Of a stretch of DNA of 64,000 bases, positions 16,042-26,774 are shown one piece after another. The notes beneath the pieces are model-generated. The model was given only the letters and a program-made list of their open reading frames with translations, did no database searches and was not told the DNA's origin. The position numbers and the translations under genes are program-made. Location of the stretch: the NCBI RefSeq assembly GCF_036345015.1, contig NZ_CP084098.1, positions 1,687,326 to 1,751,325 of the forward strand, in the 5' to 3' direction. Every line of letters starts with the position of its first letter. Within the stretch, counting starts at the first letter, position 1. This DNA comes from Cyanobacterium sp. Dongsha4 (lineage in GTDB: Bacteria > Cyanobacteriota > Cyanobacteriia > Cyanobacteriales > Cyanobacteriaceae).

Positions 16042-17151
<1,110 letters not shown>

Positions 17152-17177
17152 TTAGTCAACAATAAAAAATAATAAAC

Positions 17178-17462
17178 TTAAAAACCCTTAATGATTTTCT
17201 GAATTTCCTCAGCTAGATCAAAATCTTTTTGAGTAATTCCCCCAGCATCATGAGTAGTTAAATGGATTGTTACCTTATTATAGGATATTTCGATGTCAGG
17301 ATGATGTCCTGCTCTTTCCGCCGGTTCAACCAGACGATTGACAAATTCAACGGCTTGGATAAAGTCTTTAAACTTGTAGGTAGTACTAATAGACTGTCCG
17401 CTAGTAACCCAATCAGGATAATTAGCTAGTTTTTGTCTGACTTCTGTTTCGTTTAAAACCAT
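17178..17462 (-). CDS. Pterin-4a-carbinolamine dehydratase (PCD/DCoH family)
   Basis: A 94-residue protein when started at ATG 17462 (MVLNETEVRQKLANYPDW). An in-frame upstream extension to 17567 exists but has no counterpart in the family. The catalytic signature AERAGHHPDIEISYNKVTIHLTTHD is seen across residues 52-78 in pieces, including the His-His-Pro. The enzyme recycles oxidised pterin cofactors; in cyanobacteria its hydroxylase partner is often unclear. 26 bases from tgt on the same strand, so they may be co-transcribed. Confidence 0.88.
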   Translation of the reverse strand: MVLNETEVRQKLANYPDWVTSGQSISTTYKFKDFIQAVEFVNRLVEPAERAGHHPDIEISYNKVTIHLTTHDAGGITQKDFDLAEEIQKIIKGF

Positions 17463-17574
17463 GTTTTGCGTGATAATGAGCTTCGGTTCTATAATAACGT
17501 TACTTTTCTCTAATGGTAAATAACTAGAGTCTATCAAAGAGAAATAAAAAATAGGTAGCATAGTCATAGTACGT

Positions 17575-17637
17575 GAGTTAGGAGTTCGGAGTGAGGAAAG
17601 AGGTGTCAGGTGTTAGGTTTCGGGTTTCAGGTGTTTT
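17575..17637. repeat. Heptamer repeat array, mixed (9 units)
   Basis: Nine consecutive 7-base units, each beginning with G: GAGTTAG, GAGTTCG, GAGTGAG, GAAAGAG, GTGTCAG, GTGTTAG, GTTTCGG, GTTTCAG, GTGTTTT. The array drifts from the GAGTTCG family to a GTTTCAG family without losing phase. Confidence 0.85.
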
Positions 17638-17763
17638 TAATTCCTAATTATCAACTATAAACTATTCTCCTTTGCCTATTGCCCTTTGATTGTTAATGAC
17701 TAAAATTTCCAGAATCAGTGGTAAAATAAACCAAAACTTTTGGCTGATCAATAATTTGTAATT

Positions 17764-17967
17764 ATGGAAACAAAAAAAGTTAATTGTCAAATAGAGTGCG
17801 TCAACGGATGTATCTTGGGGGAAGAATGTCCTAATCAAACTTATGTTAAAGAAACAGCCAATTTTATCGAAAATACATCTTTAGATAAGATGCTAGAAAT
17901 GGCGGAAATAGCTAGATTAAAAAAATTAACTGAGCCACCTAAGTGGGTTATTCCAGATGAGTTGTAG
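17764..17967 (+). CDS. Small four-cysteine protein, unknown function
   Basis: A 67-residue protein I do not recognise by name. Cysteines 8, 12, 16 and 22 are spaced CxxxCxxxCxxxxxC, which could bind a metal or cluster. A helical middle (LDKMLEMAEIARLKKL) and a proline-rich end follow. Its last 20 bases overlap, tail to tail, the end of the histidine kinase gene on the other strand. The tail-to-tail arrangement and clean start support a real gene, but no function can be given. Confidence 0.65.
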   Translation: METKKVNCQIECVNGCILGEECPNQTYVKETANFIENTSLDKMLEMAEIARLKKLTEPPKWVIPDEL

Positions 17968-19402
17968 AAACTTTATAAGCGTAAGACTTTGAACTTCCAA
18001 GGGGTAAAAATATGGTTAATATTTCCCCTTTATTTGGTTTTTGTTTGATGGTAAATTTCCCTCCTAGAGCATGAAAAATATTTCTGGTTACGTCATTGCT
18101 AAGGGATAAACTACCAGTTTCTGGTTGGAAAAGTAAGAGTTTGCCCAAACATTTACTATGGCTATAATTAAAGCTGGATTCAGATAAGAATTGTAATTTC
18201 AACTGATTACCTACAGGTAAAATAATTAATTGAAAGTGGCAACCACTAGGCAAACTGCGAGTAAATTTTTCCATTAATCCACTCAATATTTGGCTCAAAA
18301 TTGCTGGATCACTGATAATTTGAGGTAGTTTTTTTGGTACAATTACATCAAGAATTATATTTCTCCGTTGGGCTTGTTTCTGCCAAGTGGGAATGGTTTG
18401 ATTTAAAATAGTTTCTAATGAGGTTGGCACTAGGTGAATGGAGTCATTAAGGGGAGAAGATTTTGATTCTAATTCTACCGCCTTAAAAATTAGCTCCATA
18501 CGATTAATTTGCTCTGTGCATTCTTGTTCAATGGTTTCTAAATATTTACCTAAATCAGGATTTAATTTAGCTTTTTTTTGTAACAATTTTGTGATAGTTT
18601 TAATGGTGGTAAGAGGTGTTCTTATTTCATGGGTTAACGCTTGTAACAATTCTAGTTCTGGGTAAGGAGGAATAGGCGTTTTCTTTAGAGAAATACTTTG
18701 TTTTCGTTGATAATTAGTTTCTCTTTCAGAAGATTTTATATCAGAAGTACCCTGTTTTTTGATATGTTTTAATAGGTTTTTATTAAAGGTTTCAACAATT
18801 TTATAATTGGGGGACGTTCCTAATAGGTAGTTTACTGATTCTTTTAGATATTTAAAGCTATCATAACTAGATGATCTTGTCAATCTATTTAATAGAATTT
18901 GCCATGCTTTTTCTGTAACTATTGGGTCAAAAGAAAAATGAAAACTGTCTGGTTTATCATAGTTAATTTCTTTGACCATTAATAGAGAAAATTGTGCGGT
19001 GAAAACAAGGCAAAATTGTTCTTGATTTAAAATATCATTATTGTCTAAGTTGATATTAATTAAAGACTGTTGATTGTCTTCGAAAACCTGTTGATTATCA
19101 CTGGGCATTAGTGCAGTTTTTTGCTGAAATGAAGGAGAAAAAACTACAGTTGTTAAATGAGAAATTATATTTAAGTTATTAATAACTGGCGTGGGAGATG
19201 AGATTACTATCCCCTGTTTTGAGGAGAAATATTTATCTGTGTTTATAGTTGTAGATAGGAGTTTTTCCAAGGATGCGATCGCACCTTCCCATTCATGATG
19301 TGCTTTAATGGAAGTATGGATGCAATCATCTACATCGGAGTCCCATTCCTCTTCGAGGATTAAATCAACTAATTTGGTGGATAGACATTCAGATATAATC
19401 AT
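17948..19402 (-). CDS. Sensor histidine kinase with degenerate ATP-binding domain
   Basis: A 484-residue protein without membrane spans. Residues 1-210 form an unrecognised, GAF-like cyanobacterial input region. HisKA lies at about 248-315, with the H box LTHEIRTPLTTI (His258). The HATPase part (about 325-480) is recognisable, but the N box reads DPAILSQILSGLMEKF without the usual Asn, and the G1 Asp is not visible; a G2-like region ends GGKFTIKQKPNKGE. It may autophosphorylate poorly or act as a regulator. No response regulator gene is adjacent. sipA lies 211 bases upstream. Confidence 0.8.
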   Translation of the reverse strand: MIISECLSTKLVDLILEEEWDSDVDDCIHTSIKAHHEWEGAIASLEKLLSTTINTDKYFSSKQGIVISSPTPVINNLNIISHLTTVVFSPSFQQKTALMPSDNQQVFEDNQQSLININLDNNDILNQEQFCLVFTAQFSLLMVKEINYDKPDSFHFSFDPIVTEKAWQILLNRLTRSSSYDSFKYLKESVNYLLGTSPNYKIVETFNKNLLKHIKKQGTSDIKSSERETNYQRKQSISLKKTPIPPYPELELLQALTHEIRTPLTTIKTITKLLQKKAKLNPDLGKYLETIEQECTEQINRMELIFKAVELESKSSPLNDSIHLVPTSLETILNQTIPTWQKQAQRRNIILDVIVPKKLPQIISDPAILSQILSGLMEKFTRSLPSGCHFQLIILPVGNQLKLQFLSESSFNYSHSKCLGKLLLFQPETGSLSLSNDVTRNIFHALGGKFTIKQKPNKGEILTIFLPLGSSKSYAYKVSTTHLE

Positions 19403-19613
19403 TCCTCTATTATGAAAAATTCCTTCTACAGCAATTTATGATAACTTTTTCGTGAAAGCAATTGAAGTGTTATAACCGAACCAATTTTATCCTAATTACC
19501 GTTGTGTTTGACAAAAAAATTACAGGATTTATTTTACATTAATTAGTTATAACCACTGTAGAAGAACCATACGTTATTATTTGATTTATCTGAAAATATC
19601 AATAATTCTACTC

Positions 19614-19844
19614 TCATTTGTCTGCAAAAGTAAGATACTTTGATTCTAGTAAATATGCTCCTTGAGTAAAACGAATGCTATAGTAACCACCAAAATTTTG
19701 TTTCAGGATAATCCCTTCTTCTCCAAGTGCGATCGCACTATTAGGACGTAGCATAGGCATAGGATCAGCCGTTTTTAAGTAGGGAGGTAATGCTATAATT
19801 TTTACTTTATCACCTGTTTTAAACACTGGTAAATTTTTCTCCAT
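19614..19844 (-). CDS. sipA: SipA, NblS-interacting regulatory protein (DUF3148)
   Basis: A 76-residue SH3-like protein with the family blocks FKTGDKVKIIALPPYLKTADPMPMLRP, read in two parts, and GEEGIILKQNFGGYYSIRF. SipA binds the ATP-binding domain of the kinase NblS (Hik33) and tunes the high-light and nutrient-stress response. Small single gene, upstream of a different histidine kinase. Whether SipA also touches that kinase is open. Confidence 0.92.
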   Translation of the reverse strand: MEKNLPVFKTGDKVKIIALPPYLKTADPMPMLRPNSAIALGEEGIILKQNFGGYYSIRFTQGAYLLESKYLTFADK

Positions 19845-19923
19845 AAATTATAATTATTCTTGAGTTTTTAATCAGCAAATATATTAGTTTATTGCCTATT
19901 ATTCAATTTTTGTTTAATAATGA

Positions 19924-20613
19924 TTAAATAAATTTTTCAGCCATTTCTTCTGCCACTTGATTAATTTCCTCCGCTAAATTAAATAATTCTCTCCCTGTGT
20001 GTAAATAAGATTCATCATAAGTTTGAGTAAATCTATTCAACTCCTCCAAACCGTCATTAAGATGATTTAAGCCATAGTAAAGATTTGCCGCTATTCCTGC
20101 ATATAAACTAGGATTTTTTTGAGAAGTCAATATATTTTGTGCTTGATTACAGGCTTGTTGGCAATTTTCTAAATATTCCATAAAAAAAGACATTAACTCA
20201 TCATCAAAAATATCTGCTGATAATTCTTCAATCTCCAGTTCTAGGGGAGAAATAATTGAATTAATTAAGTTTTTTACAGGAAAATAGACTTCTTTTAACC
20301 ACTGAAATTGAGAAAATTCTGTATTTTTTTGCTGTTGTCTATTATATCGATAAAATTCACTAGCACTATTACTTTTACCATGACGATATTGAACAGAATT
20401 AGCAATACTTTGTTTCAGGGTTTGATCATATATATAACGATTTTCTGGGTCACTTAGTATTTCATAAGCGGCATTTAAAGAGACAATTTTTTCATGATCT
20501 GCATTATTATTTTGACTATCAGGGTGAAATTTCTTGGCTAAACGACGATAGGCTTGTTTTATTTCTTGGGCAGAAGCATTATGTCTTATTTCTAAAATTT
20601 CGTAGTAATTCAT
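19924..20613 (-). CDS. J-domain (DnaJ-like) co-chaperone
   Basis: About 229 residues from ATG 20613 (MNYYEILEI); an ATG 15 bases upstream is also in frame. Residues 1-65 are a J domain with HPD (His30-Asp32 with this start) and EILSDPENRYIYD. The glycine/phenylalanine and zinc-finger parts of DnaJ are missing. The remaining region is helical and unfamiliar. It should stimulate an Hsp70, with the C-terminal part as a client- or site-specific module. 104 bases downstream of the cysteine synthase gene. Confidence 0.88.
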   Translation of the reverse strand: MNYYEILEIRHNASAQEIKQAYRRLAKKFHPDSQNNNADHEKIVSLNAAYEILSDPENRYIYDQTLKQSIANSVQYRHGKSNSASEFYRYNRQQQKNTEFSQFQWLKEVYFPVKNLINSIISPLELEIEELSADIFDDELMSFFMEYLENCQQACNQAQNILTSQKNPSLYAGIAANLYYGLNHLNDGLEELNRFTQTYDESYLHTGRELFNLAEEINQVAEEMAEKFI

Positions 20614-20732
20614 AAATACATTTATCAAAGAATAATGGGTTTAAAAACCCGTCTTTTATAACGAGTAATTTTTGGCTTTGAAAAATCACCTTTGCCCAAG
20701 GTATCGCTTAACGAATGCCTTTTTACTTTCTC

Positions 20733-21674
20733 TTAATTAGGTAGATTTTGGAATAATGGGGTACTTAAATAACGCTCTCCAAAACTCGGTTGAATCATCA
20801 CTATTAATTTACCCTCATTTTCTTTTCTTTGGGCTAATTTTATTGCCCCTGCTAACGCCGCCCCAGTAGAAATACCCGACAATATACCCTCTTCCTTCGC
20901 TAGTCTCTGCCCAAATGCGATCGCATCTTCGTCACTAACTGTAATTATTTCATCAATTAAATCAACCCTTAAAACTTCAGGAATAAACCCTGCACCAATA
21001 CCTTGTATTTTATGAGGTCCGGGTTTTCCACCCGATAATACAGGACTATTTATCGGTTCAATGGCAATAGTTTTGAAATCAGGTTTTTTTTGTTTAATAA
21101 CTTCGCTAACTCCTGTAATTGTACCTCCTGTACCGACTCCAGCCACCAGAAAATCAATTTTCCCATCTGTATCTTCCCAAATTTCTTCGGCGGTAGTTTG
21201 ACGGTGAATTGCAGGATTTGCAGGATTTTGAAACTGTTGCAACATATAAGCATTAGGTAAAGTTTCAGCTATTTCTTGAGCTCTTTCAATACAACCTGCC
21301 ATACCCTCTACACCAGGAGTTAACTCTAATTTTGCCCCATAAGCCCTTAACATTGCTCGTCTTTCCGCACTCATGGTTTCAGGCATCGTTAAAATTAACT
21401 TATATCCTTTTGCCGCCGCCGCCATAGCTAAAGCTATACCTGTATTGCCTGATGTGGGTTCAACCAAAATAGTTTTACCCGGTTGAATCAATCCTTGTTT
21501 TTCGGCTTCATTAATCATATTTACCCCAATTCTATCTTTAACAGAAGCTGAGGGATTCATTCCTTCTAATTTAACTAATATTTCTCCAACACAACCTTCT
21601 GCTTGAGGAATACGATTGAGTTTTACCAGAGGAGTGCGTCCAATTAATTCAGTAATATTATTTGCGACTTTCAT
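20733..21674 (-). CDS. cysK: Cysteine synthase A-type (O-acetylserine sulfhydrylase)
   Basis: A 313-residue PLP enzyme that makes cysteine from O-acetylserine and sulfide. The PLP lysine is Lys46 in [11 protein letters not shown]. The phosphate-binding loop TSGNTG and VGTGGT loop are present, as is GISTGAA. Length and motifs fit CysK, though CysM cannot be fully ruled out by eye. Single transcription unit on the minus strand, with its own promoter region upstream (21675-21890). Confidence 0.93.
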   Translation of the reverse strand: MKVANNITELIGRTPLVKLNRIPQAEGCVGEILVKLEGMNPSASVKDRIGVNMINEAEKQGLIQPGKTILVEPTSGNTGIALAMAAAAKGYKLILTMPETMSAERRAMLRAYGAKLELTPGVEGMAGCIERAQEIAETLPNAYMLQQFQNPANPAIHRQTTAEEIWEDTDGKIDFLVAGVGTGGTITGVSEVIKQKKPDFKTIAIEPINSPVLSGGKPGPHKIQGIGAGFIPEVLRVDLIDEIITVSDEDAIAFGQRLAKEEGILSGISTGAALAGAIKLAQRKENEGKLIVMIQPSFGERYLSTPLFQNLPN

Positions 21675-21890
21675 GCTTTTATTTTTATTTCCAATACTAA
21701 AGTATTTTAACCTGAGTTCGGGTTAAGCAGATTGAGGTAAAAATCATTTGATACTAACTGTTCTGTTAAGCATAACTTAGATCTAGGTAACGGTAGGCAA
21801 AAGCAACAGACAACGCTGATAGGCAAAAGTTTTCTTGTAGCATAAACACAAAAAGGGGATCTTTCACTCACATTAAGATAATATAATTAT

Positions 21891-21918
21891 GAAAAAAAAT
21901 CCCCCTATACTTAGGAGG
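21891..21918 (-). terminator. Terminator of the sigma factor gene
   Basis: On the minus strand, CCTCCTA pairs with TAGGGGG (one G-T pair) around a four-base loop, followed by A and eight T. It lies 32 bases after the sigma gene stop. Confidence 0.8.
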
Positions 21919-21949
21919 AAAAAATATTACAATTTTTGATAATTTTCGA

Positions 21950-23041
21950 TTAAGAAAGCCATCCTTTTAATCTTCTTGCAACTTGTGGTCTTCTTAATTT
22001 ACGCATAGCTTTAGTTTGAATTTGTCTGACTCTTTCCCGAGATAAATCAAAAATCTTACCCACTTCTTCTAAAGTATGAGCTTTAGAACTAGCTAAACCA
22101 TAACGCAAAACAATTACTTCTTTCTCTCTTTCACTTAAAACATCACTCAACACTGACACAATTTCTTGGTGCATCATCGCTTCATTCATTTTGTCTTCGG
22201 GTAAAAGGAGATTAGTGTCTTCTAATAATTCCATCAATTCCGTATCTTCACCCTTGCCCACACGATGATTTAAAGATAAAGACTGTCTTTTCAACTGCAA
22301 TAATTGATGTAACGCCTGACGAGTAATACCCATTTCTTCCGCTAACTCTTTTTCCGTCGGCTGACGTTGCAAATCTTGTTTAAGTATTCGCTGGGCTTTT
22401 TTTAGTTTATTGAGTTTTTCAACGATATGAATGGGAAGTCTTATGGTACGAGAATCATTAGCGATAGTTCTGGTGATCGCTTGTCTGATCCACCAATAGG
22501 CATAGGTAGAAAATTTATAGCCTTTATTTGGATCAAATTTTTCCGCCGCACGATTTAAGCCAATTGCTCCTTCTTGAATTAAATCTAAAAATGGTACTCC
22601 TCGATTTAGATACCGTTTTGCAATTGAGACGACTAGACGCAAATTAGAGCGAATCATTTTTCTTTTTGCTGTTCTTCCTTTATAAAGGCGATTGTCTAAT
22701 TGTCGCTCACTTTCTAGCCCCATTGCTTTGGCTAATTCCATTTTGGTAGGAGTTCTTTCCAATTGACGATGTAATTCTTGTTGTTTTTCTTCACAGTCGC
22801 TCAGAAATTTGACGGCATAGGCAAGATTCACTTCTTCTTCGGCACTTAAAAGAGGATAACGAGCCATTTCTTTAAAAAATGAGCCGATCGAATCCTCAAT
22901 TTTGGTTTTTTGTCTCCGAGATTTAGTTCCACTATCATCTTCTATGACCGAAAAATGAGCTATAACTTGATGTAAATCCTCGTCAAGAGGTTCGTTTACT
23001 AACCCATTCTGATAATCTACAGTACTGCTGGTTCGATTCAT
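21950..23041 (-). CDS. Group 2 sigma-70 factor (SigB/SigD/SigE-like)
   Basis: A 363-residue RNA polymerase sigma factor. Region 1.2 (DSIGSFFKEMARYPLLSAEEE), region 2 with the promoter-melting block YAYWWIRQAITRTI, region 3 and region 4 HTH (TLEEVGKIFDLSRERVRQI) are complete. The long non-conserved insert of RpoD is absent, so this is a non-essential group 2 factor, as used in cyanobacterial stress and circadian or nitrogen responses. Which paralogue it is cannot be fixed by eye. A 615-base AT-rich leader lies upstream. Confidence 0.92.
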   Translation of the reverse strand: MNRTSSTVDYQNGLVNEPLDEDLHQVIAHFSVIEDDSGTKSRRQKTKIEDSIGSFFKEMARYPLLSAEEEVNLAYAVKFLSDCEEKQQELHRQLERTPTKMELAKAMGLESERQLDNRLYKGRTAKRKMIRSNLRLVVSIAKRYLNRGVPFLDLIQEGAIGLNRAAEKFDPNKGYKFSTYAYWWIRQAITRTIANDSRTIRLPIHIVEKLNKLKKAQRILKQDLQRQPTEKELAEEMGITRQALHQLLQLKRQSLSLNHRVGKGEDTELMELLEDTNLLLPEDKMNEAMMHQEIVSVLSDVLSEREKEVIVLRYGLASSKAHTLEEVGKIFDLSRERVRQIQTKAMRKLRRPQVARRLKGWLS

Positions 23042-23656
23042 TTGATAACTCCTCTTTTTCGCACTGAATCAATTTGCTATCACCATGATGTTAACTAAAT
23101 CACTTTTTTATGAGTTATTTTGTGATGGTTAATACCAAAAATATTTAGTCAATGATAATAACAGATCTATAGATTCTAATTTACCTAAAAAAAGTCCTTT
23201 TTGACTACAATTAGATGAGAGATTGTATATTTTCTTAAGGTTTTCTTAAAACTTAATATTTTGTAATAATAATTCTCTTAAAAAATAAGTCAATCATTTA
23301 ATTAATTTATATAAGGTATTTAAGATAATATCTTATTAAGAATTTATATGATATGTATTGATATTTATTTTTATTGGGTATTTATTATATTTAATATATT
23401 GTTAATATGCTAATTTTTCAGGGTAAGTATTATTCTGATTGATTATTTCAGTTGTTTTTACATTTGACCTCATATTTACTTATAAATTGGGGTCTTTGTT
23501 CATAACATAAGTTTTTAATCTAAGGGGAATATCAGCTATTTTTCAACTCAATATTTCACCCAATCAAACTAATGGGGAAAATCCCTCTACTAAGTTTTTT
23601 TGAGCATTAATCAAACAATCGAGTCTGTAATTGATATGAGTTGATATAATTACAAT
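23042..23656. other. 615-base AT-rich gene-free region
   Basis: No gene, repeat array or tRNA is evident. It must hold the promoter of the sigma factor gene. The very high A+T (tracts at 23270-23420) and the distance suggest a long regulated leader or a degraded gene, but I see no coding remnant. Confidence 0.5.
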
Positions 23657-23926
23657 TTATTGATAAGTTCCCTGAGTTTTGACTAATTCTACTTCTTTCT
23701 CGTCTCCGGGTTCAAAACGAATAGCAGTACCTGCCGGGATATTTAGACGCATACTGATAGTTTTTTCTCGATCGAATCTGAGGGCAGAATTAACTTTAGC
23801 AAAGGGAAAATGTGAACCAACTTGAATAGGGCGATCTCCTGTATTGGCGACAGTAATTTTGACGGTTTCTCGTCCTTGGTTAAGTTCGATCGAACCTTCT
23901 GGGGTAAATATTTCACCTGGTATCAT
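23657..23926 (-). CDS. ureB: Urease beta subunit, short orphan copy
   Basis: An 89-residue protein that matches UreB from MIPGEIF to [19 protein letters not shown]. The usual C-terminus, about 12-15 residues with a GF(N/H)G-like segment, is missing: the frame stops after KTQGTYQ. The pair of histidines in GSHxH is GSHFP (His39, Pro41). No ureA, ureC or accessory gene is nearby. It could be a functional dispersed subunit, as in some cyanobacteria that scatter urease genes, or a decaying copy. Confidence 0.8.
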   Translation of the reverse strand: MIPGEIFTPEGSIELNQGRETVKITVANTGDRPIQVGSHFPFAKVNSALRFDREKTISMRLNIPAGTAIRFEPGDEKEVELVKTQGTYQ

Positions 23927-23969
23927 AACTTAGCTCTAAAATAAAATATATCAATAATATTTTAATCCC

Positions 23970-24012
23970 AAAAAAAGAAAACCCCCCACCAAAAACAACA
24001 GTGAGGAGTTTT
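23970..24012 (-). terminator. Terminator of the ribosomal supercluster
   Basis: On the minus strand a 12-bp imperfect stem (two mismatches, arms 24001-24012 and 23978-23989) is followed by TTTTC and a run of T. It lies 26 bases after the rpmE stop. Confidence 0.8.
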
Positions 24013-24037
24013 AATCGATTTATTTTGGTAACGAGTC

Positions 24038-24274
24038 TTAACTTTCTGAATCTTTCTTTTCCTGTTTGCCAAGCATACCGTACTTACGTAAGAAGCGATC
24101 GACTCTTCCTTCCGTGTCAATAATTTTCTGAGTACCAGTGTAAAAGGGATGATTACCAGACCAAACCTCTACATTAATTTCAGGCTGGGTAGAACCCACA
24201 CGCATTACTTCTTCACCGTTACAAATAACTTTGGCATCAGGATACCATTGGGGGTGTATTCCTTCTTTGGGCAT
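24038..24274 (-). CDS. rpmE: Ribosomal protein bL31 (zinc-free type)
   Basis: A 78-residue large-subunit protein (MPKEGIHPQWYPDAKVIC, then SGNHPFYTGTQKIIDTEGRVDRF). It carries one cysteine in place of the four zinc ligands, so it is the C-minus form. Last gene of the supercluster, 172 bases after rpsI and before a strong terminator. Confidence 0.95.
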   Translation of the reverse strand: MPKEGIHPQWYPDAKVICNGEEVMRVGSTQPEINVEVWSGNHPFYTGTQKIIDTEGRVDRFLRKYGMLGKQEKKDSES

Positions 24275-24446
24275 TGTTGTATCTCCTAAAAATTTATAAA
24301 TTTGTTGAGGAGTCAGGAGTCATAATTCACCGAGTCTGGAGTGTAATCTAAAAACCCATTACCGTGATTGATTCCCTATTCCTACTTGAATTAAATTAAC
24401 TAAATCTAATCGATAAATCGGAAAAATAGGCAAAAACTGCCAAAAA

Positions 24447-24845
24447 TTAACGTTTAGAGAATTGAGGTGCTTTACGAGCCTTGCGTAAACCATATTTCTT
24501 ACGCTCTTTTGCACGAGGGTCACGGGTTAAGTAACCTTCAGCTTTCAAAGGTTGGCGATTATCAGGATCTAACTGACACAACGCACGAGCAACCCCTAAT
24601 TTAACCGCATCAGATTGACCAGTTAAGCCGCCACCATGAGTATTGACGATAATATCATACTCATTTTCCAAACCTAAAGTTTCTAAAGGTGCTTTTAAAG
24701 TTTGAATATAGTTAGGAATTAACTGAAAATACTCAGAACCCTCTCTGTTATTAACCTTAATCGCTCCATTTCCCGGAACAAGACGCACTCTTGCAATAGA
24801 AGATTTACGACGACCTGTTCCTAAATAAACTACTTGATTAGACAT
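24447..24845 (-). CDS. rpsI: Ribosomal protein uS9
   Basis: A 132-residue small-subunit protein with the family start [17 protein letters not shown] and the basic C-terminus ending QFSKR that reaches the P-site tRNA. Its ATG shares one base with the rplM stop codon, so the two are translationally coupled. Confidence 0.97.
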   Translation of the reverse strand: MSNQVVYLGTGRRKSSIARVRLVPGNGAIKVNNREGSEYFQLIPNYIQTLKAPLETLGLENEYDIIVNTHGGGLTGQSDAVKLGVARALCQLDPDNRQPLKAEGYLTRDPRAKERKKYGLRKARKAPQFSKR

Positions 24846-25300
24846 TATTTGTTACCTCCTGCAATAGTATTAACGGTTAAAGTTTCAGGTTGTTGAGCTT
24901 CATGGGGGTGATTAGGTCCAGTGTAAACTTTAAGTTTTGTAAACAAACTTCTACCTAAGCTATTTTTAGGCAACATACCCTTAACAGCCTTTTCAATAAT
25001 TCTTTCAGGAATACGCTTTTGTAACTGAGCGAAAGTTTCTACTTTCATCCCACCGGGGCGGCCAGAATGACGACGATAAAGTTTTTGTTCACTTTTTCTG
25101 CCTGTAACAACTACTTTTTCTGCATTAACCACAATCACATAATCCCCAGTATCTAAATGGGGGGTGTAGGAGGCTTTATTTTTACCTCTTAAAACATTGG
25201 CAATTTCAGTGGCTAATCTACCTAAACGTTGGTTTTCGGCATCCACTACATACCATTTCTTTTCTATACTGTCTATAGCTGGAACTATTGTTTTATTCAT
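24845..25300 (-). CDS. rplM: Ribosomal protein uL13
   Basis: A 151-residue large-subunit assembly protein ([38 protein letters not shown]). Placed between truA (18 bases upstream) and rpsI (one-base overlap), the common cyanobacterial order. Confidence 0.97.
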   Translation of the reverse strand: MNKTIVPAIDSIEKKWYVVDAENQRLGRLATEIANVLRGKNKASYTPHLDTGDYVIVVNAEKVVVTGRKSEQKLYRRHSGRPGGMKVETFAQLQKRIPERIIEKAVKGMLPKNSLGRSLFTKLKVYTGPNHPHEAQQPETLTVNTIAGGNK

Positions 25301-25318
25301 TTTCGTTTTAGACTCTTA

Positions 25319-26143
25319 TTAACTAAAAGTAAAAATAGGTTGAGCATTGAACCAAACTGATTCGGGAAAGGGAAATTCGGGATAACCTACTCTTAACAAA
25401 CATAATCCTTTAGCAGGGGCTGAATATTTCACTTCTTCCCGACGACAATTCATCCAAATATCTTGGAACTGTGTCAGGGATTTTGTCCCCGCACCAACCT
25501 CTACTAACATCCCTACCAGTAATCTCACCATGCCGTATAAAAAGCCACTAGCTTGTATTTCAATGTTGATTAGATCTTGTTCGTATCTAACACAACTAAC
25601 TTCTTGTACTTCTAGCAAAGAGTGAGAACGTTTTGAACCAGCTCGACGAAAGGCACTCATATCATGGTGTCCGAGCATAGGCTTCAGTGCTTCTGCCATC
25701 AAATTTTCATTTAATGGTTGATAATAGTAATGCCAAGTAAAGGGTTGTAAAAATAGGTTGGGAATTTTACCAGTATATATAGTATAACGATAACGACGAT
25801 AAGTAGCGGTAAAACAGGCGTGCCAATGGGGGTCAACTTCGGAGGAAGCTCTAATTAAGATACCATCGGGTAAACAACTGTTTAAAACTTTCGCCCATTT
25901 TTGTGCTGGAATAGGAGAACACACTTCAAAATGTGCCACTTGTGCCGAAGCATGAACTCCACTATCAGTTCTTCCCGCTCCATAAATCGTTACTTTATGT
26001 CCTACTATAGATGCGATCGCATCTTCAATTTCTGCTTGTACACTGCGATAGTGTGGCTGTCTCTGCCAACCATGAAAGTTAGTACCGACATATTGAATTA
26101 CTAAAGCAATTCGCTGTTTATTTGTGGAACTAGAATCAACCAT
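25319..26143 (-). CDS. truA: tRNA pseudouridine(38-40) synthase TruA
   Basis: A 274-residue enzyme that isomerises uridines 38-40 in the tRNA anticodon arm. Catalytic Asp60 lies in GAGRTDSGVHA. Other family blocks are FHGWQRQP and GSGFLYGMVRLLVG-like ASGFLYGMVRLLVG. It sits between rplQ (21 bases) and rplM (18 bases), so it is part of the ribosomal transcript, an arrangement known in many bacteria. Confidence 0.95.
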   Translation of the reverse strand: MVDSSSTNKQRIALVIQYVGTNFHGWQRQPHYRSVQAEIEDAIASIVGHKVTIYGAGRTDSGVHASAQVAHFEVCSPIPAQKWAKVLNSCLPDGILIRASSEVDPHWHACFTATYRRYRYTIYTGKIPNLFLQPFTWHYYYQPLNENLMAEALKPMLGHHDMSAFRRAGSKRSHSLLEVQEVSCVRYEQDLINIEIQASGFLYGMVRLLVGMLVEVGAGTKSLTQFQDIWMNCRREEVKYSAPAKGLCLLRVGYPEFPFPESVWFNAQPIFTFS

Positions 26144-26164
26144 GAATCAGAGACTAAAGAGAAA

Positions 26165-26515
26165 TTAAACTAATTGAATAATCGCCATTTCCGCATTATC
26201 CCCACGGCGGCTCTTTGTGCGAACAACACGAGTATAACCACCATTTCTATTTCCATAACGCTCTGTAGCTTTAGCAAAAATATCGTTAACTAAATCTTTG
26301 TCATAGATATATCCTAAAGCCTGACGACGAGCAGATAAAGAACCATCCTTTGCTAAGGTAATCATTTTATCCGCAGTAGTGCGAACAGCTTTGGCACGAG
26401 CCTTAGTGGTTACGATTTCGCCTTCTCTGAGCAACTGGGTAGTTAAAGCACGGAGAAGGGCTTTACGTTGGTCAGCAGGTAAGCCTAATAAAGGCACTTT
26501 ACGACGGTGACGCAT
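26165..26515 (-). CDS. rplQ: Ribosomal protein bL17
   Basis: A 116-residue protein with [20 protein letters not shown] and a C-terminal [20 protein letters not shown]-type end. It follows rpoA after 259 bases, a wide gap that holds a heptamer array and perhaps an internal promoter. AGGAGG precedes the start. Confidence 0.97.
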   Translation of the reverse strand: MRHRRKVPLLGLPADQRKALLRALTTQLLREGEIVTTKARAKAVRTTADKMITLAKDGSLSARRQALGYIYDKDLVNDIFAKATERYGNRNGGYTRVVRTKSRRGDNAEMAIIQLV

Positions 26516-26591
26516 AATTTCCTCCTAAAATATTAAGAAACTAAGAATTTTAAAAATTAAATATTGTTGCTGAATTCAGCCAGTATTACTG

Positions 26592-26626
26592 AAGTTCGGA
26601 GTTCGGAGTTCGGGGTTCGGGGTTAT
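26592..26626. repeat. Heptamer repeat, GAGTTCG family (5 units) in rpoA-rplQ gap
   Basis: Units AAGTTCG, GAGTTCG, GAGTTCG, GGGTTCG, GGGTTAT lie inside the essential rpoA-rplQ operon spacer. Confidence 0.85.
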
Positions 26627-26774
26627 TTAATTACCAATTATTAACTGACAATTAAAGTAACTACTTTTTTCAGCATCGAACTTCGGTAAACACGATTAAA
26701 TTTCACGAATCCAGAGTCTTTGACTTGAATCAGTGAAATCATAATCTATTCTTTATACCTATAAATTATCGAAT

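Noticed and set aside
17463-17567. Upstream extension of the pterin dehydratase
   Set aside because: The added 35 residues are not part of the family and ATG 17462 gives a normal-length protein.
20637-20651. GGGTTTaaaAACCC hairpin between cysK and the J-domain gene as a terminator
   Set aside because: On the minus strand, where both genes lie, there is no T-run after the stem.
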